In this document: in pieces, positions 25,399 through 38,270 of the stretch | Layout: the number at the start of each line of letters is the position of its first letter | Position numbering within the stretch: position 1 is the first letter of the stretch | Source of the DNA: Cardinalis cardinalis | Taxonomy: Eukaryota > Chordata > Aves > Passeriformes > Cardinalidae | Direction of reading: 5' to 3' | DNA length: 64,000 nucleotides | Assembly (NCBI GenBank): GCA_014549065.1 | Contig: JACDOX010000031.1 | Location: 1,302,001-1,366,000 of the forward strand | Notes under the pieces: model-generated | What the model saw: the letters and a program-made list of their open reading frames with translations, nothing else | Databases searched by the model: none | What the model was told of the DNA's origin: nothing | Made by a program: the position numbers and the translations under genes

Positions 25399-25419
25399 TT
25401 TTTTTTTTTTTTTTTTTTT
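25399..25419 (+). repeat. Poly-T run (21 T)
   Basis: A 21-base T homopolymer. It could be the inverted poly(A) end of a retro-copied sequence, but the flank on its right (atggagaaagcaaaggaata) shows no SINE or processed-gene signature that I can identify. Confidence 0.9.
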
Positions 25420-28400
25420 AATGGAGAAAGCAAAGGAATAACCTCCTACAAATCCTACAAATCTAGCTAGCTACCAAACTACTTCCAGAGCAAGGTGTCA
25501 AAGATTTTCCATTTTTTAAAGCTATTCCTTAGACTGCAGCTTGGTTAGGGATTTTGACTTCTTTTCTCAATCCTCTCTCTTTTTCCCTTCCATTTGTAGC
25601 ACTTGCTTCCCCTAGAAGCAGAATGGACATTTGCTTTGATGCAGTAATTGTTGATAGTTGCTTACATCNCATTCTTTATCAGTTCTCCTCAGCTCTCCTT
25701 CCTGCTATCTCCAAAACATCTCTAGTTCCTTTCAGTCCTTATGGGCCTAACCTCTTCATACTACTTTCCCTTCCCTCATTTCCTGCATNAGCAGATCTAT
25801 CAATTTTATCATCGTCATAATTGAGGATGTTAAATTGTTCCATTTACAATGAAGAAAAGTCTAACAAAAAAGTCTTAAAAAATGAGGTCTTGTATAAGAT
25901 ATCAAACAGGGAGACTGATACAAGGAAAACTACTTAGCCAAAGACATCCTTTCTAGGATGGTGAAATCAACCCTTTTTTGAGCTTCTTCTCCTACTGCAT
26001 CAAAACTTCAGCAGCTTTACCTGAATGCTCTTCAGAGGCTGTGGTTCAAAGGTTCTGGCTTTAAAGGGATTGCGCTTTTTTTTACCATTGGCAAGAAAAA
26101 ATGGACAGGTTTATCTAAGTTAAATGCTTTTCAAAGATATTTTCACAGGAGCTTTCATCTTCTTTTGTCTTTGTTTCNAATTTTCCTGAAAATAACTGCA
26201 GTGACACAAGAGCAGTCTTTTTGATCATTTCAGTGTTAGTGATGATACAGCTTTGTGAACAGCAAGGCAAGTTGTCTGAAAAAGCCTTCTAACAGAAGCA
26301 GCAGAGGAACTGGGGTAGAGCAACCATCAGTCTTTTCCTCACGTCAGTCACCTGTCAAAGATCCTTGTCCAGAAGGAAACTACAGGGTTGACAAACTGCT
26401 ACATCTGGGGACTTCCACCATGGAAAGGGTGACTGTTGCACAGGCAGTAGAGGTACTTAGAGCAAAGTAATGCTTAATTCAGAGCAAAATTGAGCCTGAG
26501 GAAAGGTTGTTGAGTTTTGATTAGCAGAAAAGATGAACTGGTATCTCCAGCTCCTTTTTTCCCAACAAAATATAATGGAAAGAAGATAGACCNACATACT
26601 GGTTAGCAGCAGTAGTCAGCAGAGGCGAAATTCAGCTCCAGANTCTCTTAAACCAGAAAGAGTTAAATGGAGCTGTGTGCATGTCAACCAGGTGTTTAAA
26701 CTACTATTAAATTCACTGTGAGTTGAGTAGATTTACCTAAAAATGAATGTGTTCTTCCACATGAGACATCCCAGAGCGCCCCCGTCACACTGATGTGCGC
26801 AGGGGGCATGGATTTTCCCCTGATGCCCTCTGTCTGGGCTGTTCCCTGCTAGGGCACAAAGTGACCAGAATTTTGTGGCTGGATGAGCATAAAGAAAAGC
26901 ATGATCCTTGCTCCAAAGAGCAGATAGAGCTCAAACAAGGCAAAGCAAGAGAGATGCACACAGTATACAGAGGGCCTATGGAGAAAAAAGAGATGGCAAG
27001 TGAAGCCTTGATCTAATAATTGCATTGTTCTCCAGAGATNTTTGCCATCAGAGAGGACTTTAGCAAGGAATTTAAAGGAGATTGGACACTTAGGTTTTCA
27101 AGAGTGAGGGATCATCTAAGCAGGAACANGGAAAACTTGTGAAACTGTTAACCTGAGAATTTACCACAGGATCTGGCACTCCTCGTGAAGAATCTTCTTG
27201 GTGAAAAGAGGAAGCTTTAATATTGATGTGACTAGCAAAATATTCCNATGGAACAAGCCAAATGTGGTCAAAATGCCAGGAAGGTGTGCTCTCTGCAGCA
27301 AATATATAAGTGGAGAAATACTGTGTTTGTCAAGAACAGAGATTAAAAAGTAGGAACAATATAGCAATTGTCTAGAAATGAAGTGATAAAAGGCTTCTCT
27401 GTGTAAGTGGGCAGGAAAGGACTTATCTTCTGCTGTTTAAAAATAGACTCTCAAATACATTAGTTAGATGACAATACCTAGGCAGAGATCCAAGCTGAAG
27501 ACTTGTTTATGGGCTTGAACAGTAAGTAGGATGATGGTGTTTTCCTCAGCAATCAAGTAAGAGAGTAGCAGGGAAAGTGTGGGAGAAGAAAGATTAGAGA
27601 AAAATGCAAATAATNATTTTGCCTGTCTATTCCATTAACAACTAGGCCTACTTTGTAGCTTCCTGAAGCCTCTGCGAGGCACTTGGTAGGTGACAAACAG
27701 TCAAAATAAGCGACCCGCCAACATTTATTCAGGCAGAAATTTCAAATATTCTGGTATGTATTTCTCCACTATAAATAACTTTCTGCAAATTCAGTGTCCT
27801 AATTTTNTGTTCAAGGTAAAGAAAGGGGAAAAGAGAAATACTTGAACAAAAAGTTATACTTTTTGGTTTAATGTGTTGATATTTGGGAGATTAAAGTACT
27901 GTACTGAAACAGAGGCAGAAATTCAAAACTACAGCCTCTTTTTTAAAATCTCTTTTTTCAATCTTCAAATACATATGTATTTAGTTGATTCTTGCTCTTT
28001 TTTTTTTAGTACTAGAATTGCATATTCAATTTCAATCTTCAAATCAGTTATGTTACTCTAAAACCCCTGCACAGTGCTTCTCCTACCCCTAATAAAAATA
28101 CTTTGGAGATGGTAATTCTTTTGATTTTTAAGTAAATAACATGAGGGTGACATGCTTGGTCTTTCTTGGCTGTTCATAGGTTAGAGCAAAACTTGAGTCA
28201 TTTTAATTTTGTTGCATTTAATAAACCATGAGCTCAGAGGAAGCGTTATTGTTTGTGGCTTGTATATTTTAACTGTGTATATGCAAAATAGGGTTTCACT
28301 TTTCTGGTACATAGCTCCTTGATTAAAAGAAACAACTTACAGTGGTGACTGTAGACACTTTACCTTGTAAATTGTGTTTTAGAATAACTGAAACAAACAA

Positions 28401-30243
28401 CATGTTTACAGCTAAGAGATACTTATAAAAAAACCTGAAACTTTGATCATGGGGTATTTTAATTTCACAGATACTTACTGGGATAACAAGTATGCAAAAC
28501 CTGTAAGGTGGGAAGCATGTTTCCAGAGGCAATGCATAATTGCTTANTTACTGAAGTCAGTTTATTGACTGAACTTCATGATCAGAGATTCTTGGCACCC
28601 AGAGCTAGAAAATCAGCCCATCTTGATAAATAGAGCAGGGCTGATTTAGGGATCACAAATTTACAATACAGAAAAGAAAAGAAGACGAAGCAACAAAATT
28701 AGTCTTGGCTCAGTGGAAGTTTTGCAAAACTTATAATACTATAAGGCATTTTGATGAAACCAACTATATAAATTAGGGATGTTTTTCTGGAAGATAAACA
28801 GGTTTTCATTATATGCCACAGTATAAATTGCTTACAGTTTCANTTCAAGTAGAAGTAATGGCTTGTGGTAACATAAACAACTGAATGATCTTGATGGCAA
28901 ATGATGCCAGATCTCATGACTATGTACGAAACCTGGTGCAGAAAAAAAATGGGAATTATTTAAGAAACAGTTGGACATACTGCAGCTACAATTCATTCAG
29001 GCTAAGTCTCAACAGGGGGAATGTAATTCCAACAATGTTCTTCAACAAAGTGACAATAACAACATTTTTTACATGTCTGCTTAGGGAAGGGGGGGACTTA
29101 CATTTATATTTTTTAAAAATTGCAAATTTCTAAGAGTTAATTAGAAGATCAAGAAGAGATATTGACTAGAAGGTTGGAGAGTGCATTCCAAGTATGAACA
29201 AAGGGCTTTCTCACAGATGGTATATTTGCAGAAGACGGCAAATAAAATTGAAATAATCCCTAAAATGTGGTTGAGATTATTGGGCNTAAGGAGTTAAGTG
29301 ATTTATCTGGGAATAATCCATTCCTTCTATGGTCACAGTCTTTCANAGATGGATTACAGGGAAGACTTGTCTTGAGATTATTTTCTTGGTCTTGGTTTAT
29401 TTAGGCATATGTGTTGTTGATTTCAGTGTGGCTGCTGGTGTGTTTAAGCCAAATGAGGGCTGGCCTTTAGGATTTGCCACAGTTCCTATAAATGCCTGGA
29501 TGGAGGAATATGGGAAAGGAGNTTCACAGCAGCATAATCACTGCAGCTTGATGTGACAAGGGGGCAGGTCACGCTGCTGAAGAGGGTCTGAAGCTTCTTT
29601 GACTCCGTAGTATAAGTTCATAGTTTTATAATATACTTCTGGAGAGCATGAGATTTTTCCAGACACCTTTGCTGTCATGGAAAAATTAAGAACTTTCATT
29701 ATTTCTGTTAACATGTTCAAATACACCTGTATGTAGAAATCAGACTTTTGGGTCACATATGGTGGCATGGGGTAAGCTGTTTTTTTCAGGAGGCAATCCT
29801 CCCTTTATAAACTCAACTCTTCAACTCTGATGGTTTTGGCTTCTATTTTAGCNACAGGTGCATGTGTTAGGGATGTGGATCCCTTCATAATCTGGCAATT
29901 TAGGGAGGTAAAAAAGTGCACTGGAAATAGAAATTATTTAGTTTTCCCCTGAAAATTCCTTATAATTTCTTCTACTAGGATATGGTTACNTACAGAATAT
30001 GTTGAGCTTGGCCTGAAGCACATTAATCTTTGTAGGAGCATTAGATCTTCACATATACACCTCTTTGGCCATATACATACAGAAAAAAGGTAGGATTTTT
30101 TAGTATAAGATAACTATCTTATATCTGCATTCTCAAATGAGAGACAGGGACACAATGAAGAACGATTTAAGCTATCATGTAAAGGACAGTGGCACTTACA
30201 GGGAAAGAGAAAATGAGCAGGTTGCATAAAGCAATACTTATAC

Positions 30244-30300
30244 CTCTATGTGACACAGGCTAGACTCTATGCGACACAGGCTAGACTCTATGCAGACAGG
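30244..30300. repeat. 21-bp tandem repeat, about 2.7 copies
   Basis: The unit ctctatgtgacacaggctaga is repeated at 30265-30285 with one substitution (t to c), and a third partial copy follows to about 30300 with a short deletion. The near identity suggests a recent local duplication. Confidence 0.9.
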
Positions 30301-33300
30301 TGAACTGAATTTTGTTCCTCCCTGTTTATAGACCTCTGAGAATTTACAGTATGAATCAAGATGCACTTGCATTTAGCATAACTTCTTCATGCCCAACAAG
30401 TGCAATGTCAGTCAGACACTGTTATGCGTAAAGGCATCAAATCATAAAATGATAGCTCTATTGCTTTTTCATTTACTTTTCCTTTCTTAAGGACTATTTT
30501 CAGAAATTCACATGTAATCAATTGCTCTTTATTAATACCTCTTTATTTATCTATCACTGCTGTTAAATGAAAAAAAAAAGACGCAAAAGAATTTCAACTG
30601 AAATACAGCAAACTGATCACCTGGATTCATTACAAACACTCGCATATTCTGCGGCTGTGCTTATGCAAGAGATCAAAGTCAGCCATCATCACTGCTCCTG
30701 CCACAGCCTTAAAATCAGTAAGGAGCATGGAGTACCATGAAGGGCAAATCTTCAAGCATTTACACCACTGTTTTTATTTCAGAACTGAGAGCCATCATTG
30801 ACTTTTTCCTTTGTCTGTTTTACCCAGGAGTATTTTTATCTGTTAGTANCAAGGTGATCACAACATGGCATTGGTATATTCTGAGTTGAGAGAACACACC
30901 TCTCAGATCAGATCCGATGCTGCTTTNCCAGGTACTTAAAACCACAAAGTCACATAAAGAAAAATCCTTTCAGGAAGGCAAGGAGTGGAGAAGTGGAGAA
31001 TGTTAAGAGTAATACTATTTAGGCTGACAAATTTCTTATTCCTACTGAAAACAAGACCTCACAAGGTCTGTAGTTGCTGCCATTTAATTTATCCACTGGG
31101 ATCCACAGACAAATTTCTATTCTTCTTGTGTGTTCACTTTCATCTGTGGAAGTACTACAGTGAAAGGATGAGGTGTTGTGAGATGAGTCCACACAATGAG
31201 CCTCAGCTATGAAAAGAATGGGGACCATGGTGCCCTTGAGCACTGGTTCTACACAGTAGTATATATAAACAGAATTTCTCAAGCTGGGCAAAAAATGTGC
31301 TGATCTTCAGTTTAGAGGTATTAACCATGATCCTTTTTTTCCTTCTGTATAAATTGAAATTTTCTTCAAATATGCAGTTTTGCATTTTATTTTAAAAGAC
31401 AATTTACATTTTAATTTTGAATTTGCACAGCTTAGCCTTTAGGAAAAAATAATCTATTCTTCAACATGTCCATCATGGTTTAAGAGCTGTGGGAGTGCCC
31501 AATACGGAATGTCAGGACTAACCCATTTTATTTAGAAATTCAAAAATAGATCTGTTCTGTGGTTTAATTGTAGCTTCTTGGTGGGTAATATAGTGACAAA
31601 TATTTGTAGCAATAGTAAAAAATTTTTGTGAAAAACCTTTTTACTCCAATAATAATTAGCCAAATAGAATAGGTATTCACTACTTCATATAAAGCTGTCT
31701 CCTAAGGTATTTTTGTTTCTAACAAAGGATTAAGGTGTGTGCATGTGCATTCCATTAAATTTCTCTAAGGATAGCAAGATTATGTTAAGGGTAAAATGGC
31801 AACCATCTTGCTGGCTCAGCCTTCTGGAGGGCCACCACTGGGCTTCAGTAAATTGCTGTCTATCAAGAAAAAGGGATGTACTAAACCCTGACAAAGAGGG
31901 AGGAAGAAAATATACATATANATAAGCAAATCTGACAATACAGCAGAGCTATGTTATGAGCACAAGGCCAGCGAAATTCCAGTGATTTCATCCAGCTGGA
32001 AATCATGTCTGTTCCAANATGTATTCACTGCAACAAATGTGGCTTAGTAAAACTTTTATTCTGTAAGGAAACCTTCATAAATGCAGGACTTCTGCATTTT
32101 GCTTGAACTACCACATAAGCATGTGTTGTTGAGACATAANTTTAAATAGCTTGTGAAGACATCCCTATGAATTCAAAATTACTGTACTTGCAGAAAAAGC
32201 AACAATATCCGTCTGTAAATCCTTTAATCATAAGCATTAAAGAATAGTTCTTCAGAGAATCACAGGCTGCTGACTAAAGTTTACATTTTCTTGAGCTGCT
32301 TTTGGTGCTGCTAGCTATTTTTCTCATACACATGATGATAATATGAAGTGACACTTGCACCTGTTGTCACCATCTTATGGTAATTAGCATAGTGCCCTAA
32401 GTAGTAGCAGGGCCATCACATCCAAACATAAGCCATTAACATATTGCAGCTGTCATCAGTAGGGAAAGCTAATGGAGTTAGTGGATTTGCACACTACTGC
32501 ATACCTTGGCTCAGCTAGCATAACTCCCCATATTGGGGTCATTGGGGATAGGAAAAAGAAATGCGGGATGTAGCCAGTCAGGAGTGAAAGAATACATTTT
32601 ACTGCAGGTTTACTTTCATGTATTATGCATGTCCTTCAAGGTCACTGCATGATCATTTATAAGATTTTAATGAGATATCAAAGTGGAATGGATGGAATGT
32701 AATTAATGTGATCATACAGAGAAGATACAGGTATAAAATAGCATACATGAGGCAGTCAACAAAAAGTGAGAGCAGTGAGGGAAAAAGGACTCTTTGGCCG
32801 GATTTCAGCCTGTAAAACAATTTTTCTACCCTAGTTTCAGACACTTAACATCCTGCCAAACAGTTTTCCCCAGCTAACAGTGAAACAATGGAGGGAATTA
32901 GAGAAAAAGCATTCTGCTGCTGCTCTTTGAATATAGGCTACCTGCACTTTCCTTCTTTGAGGGAAAATGGGGGACTTGTAGCTAAANGTNTGCTAGTCCT
33001 ACAGTAATATNAGTTTTGTGGGAATTATATANTCTATTCTATTCTAATTTTAATATTTTGATTCCTCTTGCTTGCCAGAGACAGAGTATCTGGACTAAAC
33101 TGAAAATTCAAGGTATAAAGGTGCATATTTTTAAGTACTTCTCTAGAACAGTTTTTTATGCAAGTGACTGAGAAGATGGAGAGACTTAAAAAATTTCCAC
33201 ACTCTCTTCAGTAGGNAAAGCAGTAAGTAGAGCTCCTGAGATTCTTTTCCTAAAATTACTGGTTGTCCCCAGCCTGCTTCTGTTCCCACCTTCTTCTTGC

Positions 33301-33338
33301 CAGACAAATGCTTTTCTATAAAACTCAATTCTATAGAT

Positions 33339-33481
33339 ACTCTCTTTTTATTTTGTTTGTTTGGGGTTTTTTTAATCCTTTGATTGTTTCTGTTGCTGTT
33401 GTTGCTGTCTTTTGTTGCTTGTTTTGGATTATGTGGGGTTTTTGAGGGGGAAGGGTTGAGTTTGGGATTTTTTGGGGGAAA
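33339..33481. repeat. T/G-rich low-complexity stretch
   Basis: The plus strand is almost free of C and dominated by T and G, with gttgctgttgttgctgt and several tttgggg-type runs. The opposite strand yields proline-, asparagine- and lysine-rich frames that are artefacts of this composition. Confidence 0.75.
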
Positions 33482-34620
33482 GGAGAAGTGCAAATTGGTT
33501 TGGTGCTGGCTGTGACTGCTGCCCCCACCAGAGTTTAATGCTCTGGCAGTCCTCCCTGTGTGTGCTGGGGCAGTGCTGCTGCTCNTGCATGGGAGCTGAC
33601 ATGAATCTGGTGAGCAGGGGGCAGGAGGGACCATCTTGGCAGCATAAAAGGCAACCCTATCTAGGTAACTGAATTAGAGACTAANCCTGCCTCCCTGGCT
33701 CATCCCACCTTGGCCTTTGGTAAACCACACAAACCAACATTTTCAGATGTGGGTGAGTAGTTACATACTTAAATATTGATGTGGAAGCAGACACCCAAGC
33801 TGGAAAATACTTGCCTTCTCTTATACCAAGAAGAATTCTATTCATCCTTCTTTGTTTTNTTATTTATCTTGCATGTTGTCTTTTTCTAGAAGGTTCTTTC
33901 TANAAATAGAGTTTGGAAAACTCTGCTTTATGCCTAAAGTGATTGCAAGGATTCTCCCAGGATTCACTATCTCAGCAGGACATGGAGTCCTAAGTGTGAC
34001 ATTTTTTGTTTAATTCCTGACCCCAAACCCTGAATGCTCCATTGGAAACTCAGAACATTTTCAATTTGTGTTTCTAGAGTTTACATGCTAAGCCATTTGA
34101 AAAGACAAATTTATGTAAAAATCTTCACTGCACATAAAATGTTTTGTGTAATATTCATTTTTGAACGCAGCAGATATTTTCTTTATGCTTATTTTTTTAA
34201 AATAATCTATTTTAAAGGCCTTTTATAATTTTTAAATATAATTTAAAATTATTCTTTATTCTCAGAAAAATAAAGCAAATTAATTTCCCCTATCCTCATA
34301 AAATAAATAAAAACCAAGAAATAAATATTAACTTTAAAAAGAAATGAGAATGGGGACTAAAGCAAATAAAAGGATGTTATAAAAACAAGGTTATTTCAGA
34401 GATTTACCAATAAGCAGGTATATTTGCTAAGTCCTTTTTAATAATTGCTTGACTGAACTTTCAAGTAGATATATATGGCAGGTTTTTCACTACTTAGTGG
34501 GACTGTGTGCTTTTTAAAACTGTTATTTTCAAGGCAAGCAGCTGTCCAATCTGACCTTCCAAGACTTTTGTTCTGGGAAGAAGAGCTGCTGGATATAAGT
34601 GGAGAAGGTCACAAAGAATA

Positions 34621-34648
34621 GGAAACAAGGAATAGGAAACAAGGAATA
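34621..34648. repeat. 14-bp tandem duplication
   Basis: ggaaacaaggaata occurs twice in perfect head-to-tail order, flanked by partial units on both sides (aaagaata before, gga after). Confidence 0.9.
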
Positions 34649-37370
34649 GGAGCTCCTGATAGGCATTCTGGGGAAAAAAATATGCACAGAGCAAAAGCTA
34701 AGTATTTATCTTTAACGCAGGTTCTTTGTTTTCTCATTTTCTGTTTCTCTTCCTTCTACTTTCCTTTCTCACCCTTCTCTCAGCACTGCTACCTATTCTT
34801 AACCTACATCTAATCTTTCTCTCTCTTCCCACTACCTAATATATTGCCACTGAAACATCTGTCCAGAGCCACAACTTGGCTAGGGGTAAAGGAAGAGAAG
34901 AGAAAGTGAGTAGTAGCTCTCTCCTTGATGAAGGAACTCTTTGTATATGTGGAAGACCAGGTCAGCCCATGACAAAGTCCATGTAAAAATGTTTGCAGAG
35001 CCTTGGAAAACTCATTTCACACAGGACAGACATATAGTGCAATTCCCAAAGTAAAATGCATTTTTCCAGCAGCCGTTGGTAGTTCCAGCAGCTCCCTAAG
35101 CTGTGACTCCCTCCAGCGGNTGGTTTACCATAGTTTACAAAGCCAGGTTTACAAACATGGGTTTTTCCACAAAACTGGCTATGGCAGAGGCTAGGCAAAC
35201 AATGCTACCAGGAAAATGCCAAACCGAGGCAGGACACAAATAAAAGAAAACCCCTTCATTTTTGATATCTGTGGTCACAGAGGACCAGAAACNAGCACCT
35301 CTCTAGTGATGCTCCACTGAGCACAAGCCCTCGGTCAGGTACTGGGAAACACACCAGCCTGACATCCTTCTGCTGCTGCCAAAATTTCATGGTGTCACCC
35401 TGCATAAGGACATGCCCCATGTCCTAATTTTGAAGTTACCTTGCTTTTTTTCTTCAGGACTTCATATTCTTCACCTGAAAAGTCTGTCTGGTAAAAAATA
35501 ATGCAGAAGGAGGAGAAGGATAATTATCAAAGTGGATGCATGGCAAAAAATGAAGACATGANAAAACCCTTCCAGTTTCTATATAAACAAATGAGATTTT
35601 AAAAAGAGAGTCTTTTTCAGAAAGTCGATATAATATCAGGCCTAGAAAAATCAAACCATTTAAAATTCATGAATTTTACCATCTTCCTATTTATAAAAGG
35701 TTAAGTTACCCTAAGCTATGAAAGAAAAACACCCTCTGAAGACCTGGGAAGGCAGTAAACACTCGTGGCAAACGACAGGAATTGATCCTGCTTTTCTGTG
35801 CCTGTCATGTCTCTAAATTTTATTTCCACCATTTCGAGGGTTCCGTGATAAGAGGGGCAGGGATGGGAAAAAAGGATTGAGCTGACGCGAGACTATGGCC
35901 TGAGGGCGATGGTACCTGGGTCTCTGACATTTTCTCAATTAGTAGGTCTCCCTGCCTGACTGTGAGATGTGCATCTAACTGGGGACTTAGACTGTTGCAA
36001 GGTATTGATTAGCCATAATGTGAAGTCAAATCTGAATAAAAAAAGCATTGTGATCAAAAGCCTTTCATTGGAGACAGCATGCCCTCCAAGTCAAGGGTCT
36101 GCAGAATCTGATGAGCTCTGTTTCCTTTTTGTCTGAGAGAGATTTCCATGGTTTACTCATAAAGGCTCTCTTGATAGGAATGTCCAGTGGGCCCTCTGTC
36201 AGAAAACCTGATGTCTCAAATTTGACAGGTGCTTGTTAGTTTTTCATCCCAGATCANTCAACATGCACACAAAACTAGAAGAGACGATGGCTAATAATGC
36301 TACATTTCAAGTTGACTGCCTTGTCATTTTTGCTGGAAAATTCACTGATTCAATCACTAACATTAAATTGTCTGCATTAAAGGAAAACAAAGCATAGCCA
36401 GCCATGAAATGTATTGGTTTTCCAGCTGCTAGAACTTACACAGCTCAATACAATTCATTGCATTGCCTTGTTTGATAGGAACAGTTTATACAGATCACAT
36501 GCAAAACAAAATAAATTGCTGTTCTATGGAAAAAAAAAAACTCAACAGAAAACCCCAAAGNGAGAAAACTGAGAGAAACATTTTAATCCATCTTTTCTTG
36601 GAAATTAGCTTTCTTCCCACTAAAAATGTTTTCAAATGGGGAAATGATCCTCCATACCTTTACTTNCATGAACAACGTACTTTCAAATACTTCTAGTCCA
36701 CTAGGATGTCATATGAATCTGGATTTCTGCTCCATTGTAGTTCCATCCCTTGTGAATTTGGGTTGGGGTTGGTTTCTCTAAAAACTCAAGGAGTACTTGA
36801 TAAAGATACTTATTTTTATGGACTACTCAGATGAAGATTTCAAGCCAACGGTTTAAGCCAACAAAAATGATGCATTTTGGTAATAATATCTCTGGGCATT
36901 GTTATAATAATAAGTCCACACTTTTGTGTATTCTCCTGTGGTTTGCAATCTAAACCCCAGGGCACAGCAGGAGCTGCGTGATGATCGTGGTCTGTGGGAC
37001 TTGAACTATGAGAATCTATCAGTCCCAGTGTACGAGGACATTGGAAACAAAAAAACCCAAAACAGGTAAATGTTTTCACTGGATAAAATGCTGCATTGCC
37101 CATTCTTAGACATCCTTGAGTCAATTTGTGAAATGACTTCTTACACTCATCTTATAAAAGTTCTTATAAATGGGTCTTGTGAATGTTACTCTATACTCAA
37201 ACAGCCTCCTCTTGTACGTGCAACACTTCCTGCTTCCAAGGAAATACTTGTCCAGTATACTGGGGAAAAGCAACCAAGAGCAATAAAACCTCTATCCTCC
37301 TTCCCCACCTCCCCTCCAGCACTGATGGGACCTTGCTAAGGTCTCAGGCAGGCTTTCTGTACTCAGAAAA

Positions 37371-37390
37371 AAGAGAGAGAGAGAGAGAGA
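37371..37390. repeat. (GA)n microsatellite
   Basis: About ten GA units following an A-rich lead-in, some 140 bp upstream of a CR1 fragment. Confidence 0.93.
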
Positions 37391-37527
37391 AATGATGATT
37401 TATGATATCTAGATGCAAAGGGGCAGTAACACAAGGACCTTGCAATGGCGTCAGGGTGAAAACCCTGTGAGGTATTCAAGCCAAGGCCCTGGTTCAAGAT
37501 GGTTTGCATCATCACCTTCAGGATCAG

Positions 37528-38270
37528 CCAGCTGGGTCACAACAACCCTGTTCAGCACTGAAGGCTTGGGCCAAAGTTGCTGGAAAGCTGCCTGGTGGAA
37601 AAGGACCTGGGGTGCTGGTCAACAGCCACTGAACACGAGCCAGCANGTGCCCAGGCAGCCAAGAAGGCCAATGGCACCATGGCCTGTGCAAGGAATAGTG
37701 TGGCCAGCAGGATTATGGNAGCGATTGTCCTTCTGTACTCAGCACTGGTGAGGCTGTCATTCAAATCCTTGTTCAGTTCTTGGCCCCTCAGTGCAGGAAG
37801 AACATTGAGGGGCTGGAGTGCGTCCAGAGAAGAGAAATNGAGGTGGTGAAGGGTCTGGAGCACAAGCCTGATGAGGAGCAGCTGAGGGAACTGGGGGAGA
37901 GCTCTCTGAAAGGAATCTCAGGGGAGACCTTAATGCTCTCTACAACTACCTGAAAGGAGGCTGTAGCCAGGTGGGGGTCAGTCTTTTCTCCCAGGTAACA
38001 GGTGCCAGGATGTGATGAAATGGCTTCAAGTTGCCCCTTGGGAGGTTAAAGTGGATATTAGTTAAAATCTCTTCATGGGAAGGGTTGTCAAGCACTGGAA
38101 TAGGCTCCCTAGAGAAGTGGTGAAATCATCATCCCTGGAGTGTTCAAAAGGTNTATGGATGTGGTATTTAGGGACATGGTTTAGTAGTGAACATAGCAAG
38201 GCCAGGGTAGCAGCTGGACTTGNTGATCTTAGAGGTCTTTTCCNACTTAAATAATTGTGTGATTCTATGA
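37528..38270 (+). mobile_element. CR1 LINE fragment, sense, decayed
   Basis: The sequence starts inside the reverse-transcriptase ORF at the conserved 'tgggtcacaacaaccct' and runs to the canonical tail (gtgtgattctatga at 38257-38270). Recognisable CR1 words in order are 'tggaaagctgcctggtgg', 'gaaaaggacctggggtgctg', 'ccaagaaggccaatggca', 'aggaatagtgtggccagcag', 'ctgaaaggaggctgtagcc', 'agcactggaataggctccc' and 'ttagaggtcttttcc'. These correspond to the thumb and C-terminal part of the protein and the 3' UTR; the endonuclease and catalytic palm are absent. Stops and frameshifts occur throughout, for example after the region near 37900 where the leucine-rich C-terminal frame is lost. About 745 bp long, 5'-truncated and non-functional. 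Confidence 0.93.

Larger units (their letters stand above)
25420..37370. other. Unique AT-rich DNA, no gene seen
   Basis: Roughly 12 kb without a supportable gene or transposon. It contains small tandem duplications (30244, 34621), a T/G-rich low-complexity stretch (33339-33481), and two non-repetitive blocks proposed as conserved-element candidates (32290-32550, 35800-36260). The stretch 26760-27010 has more CpG and G+C than its neighbours but no coding pattern I recognise. Confidence 0.6.

Noticed and set aside
33143..33634. 163-codon minus-strand frame, proline/asparagine/lysine-rich
   Set aside because: Produced by the T/G-rich low-complexity stretch on the plus strand.
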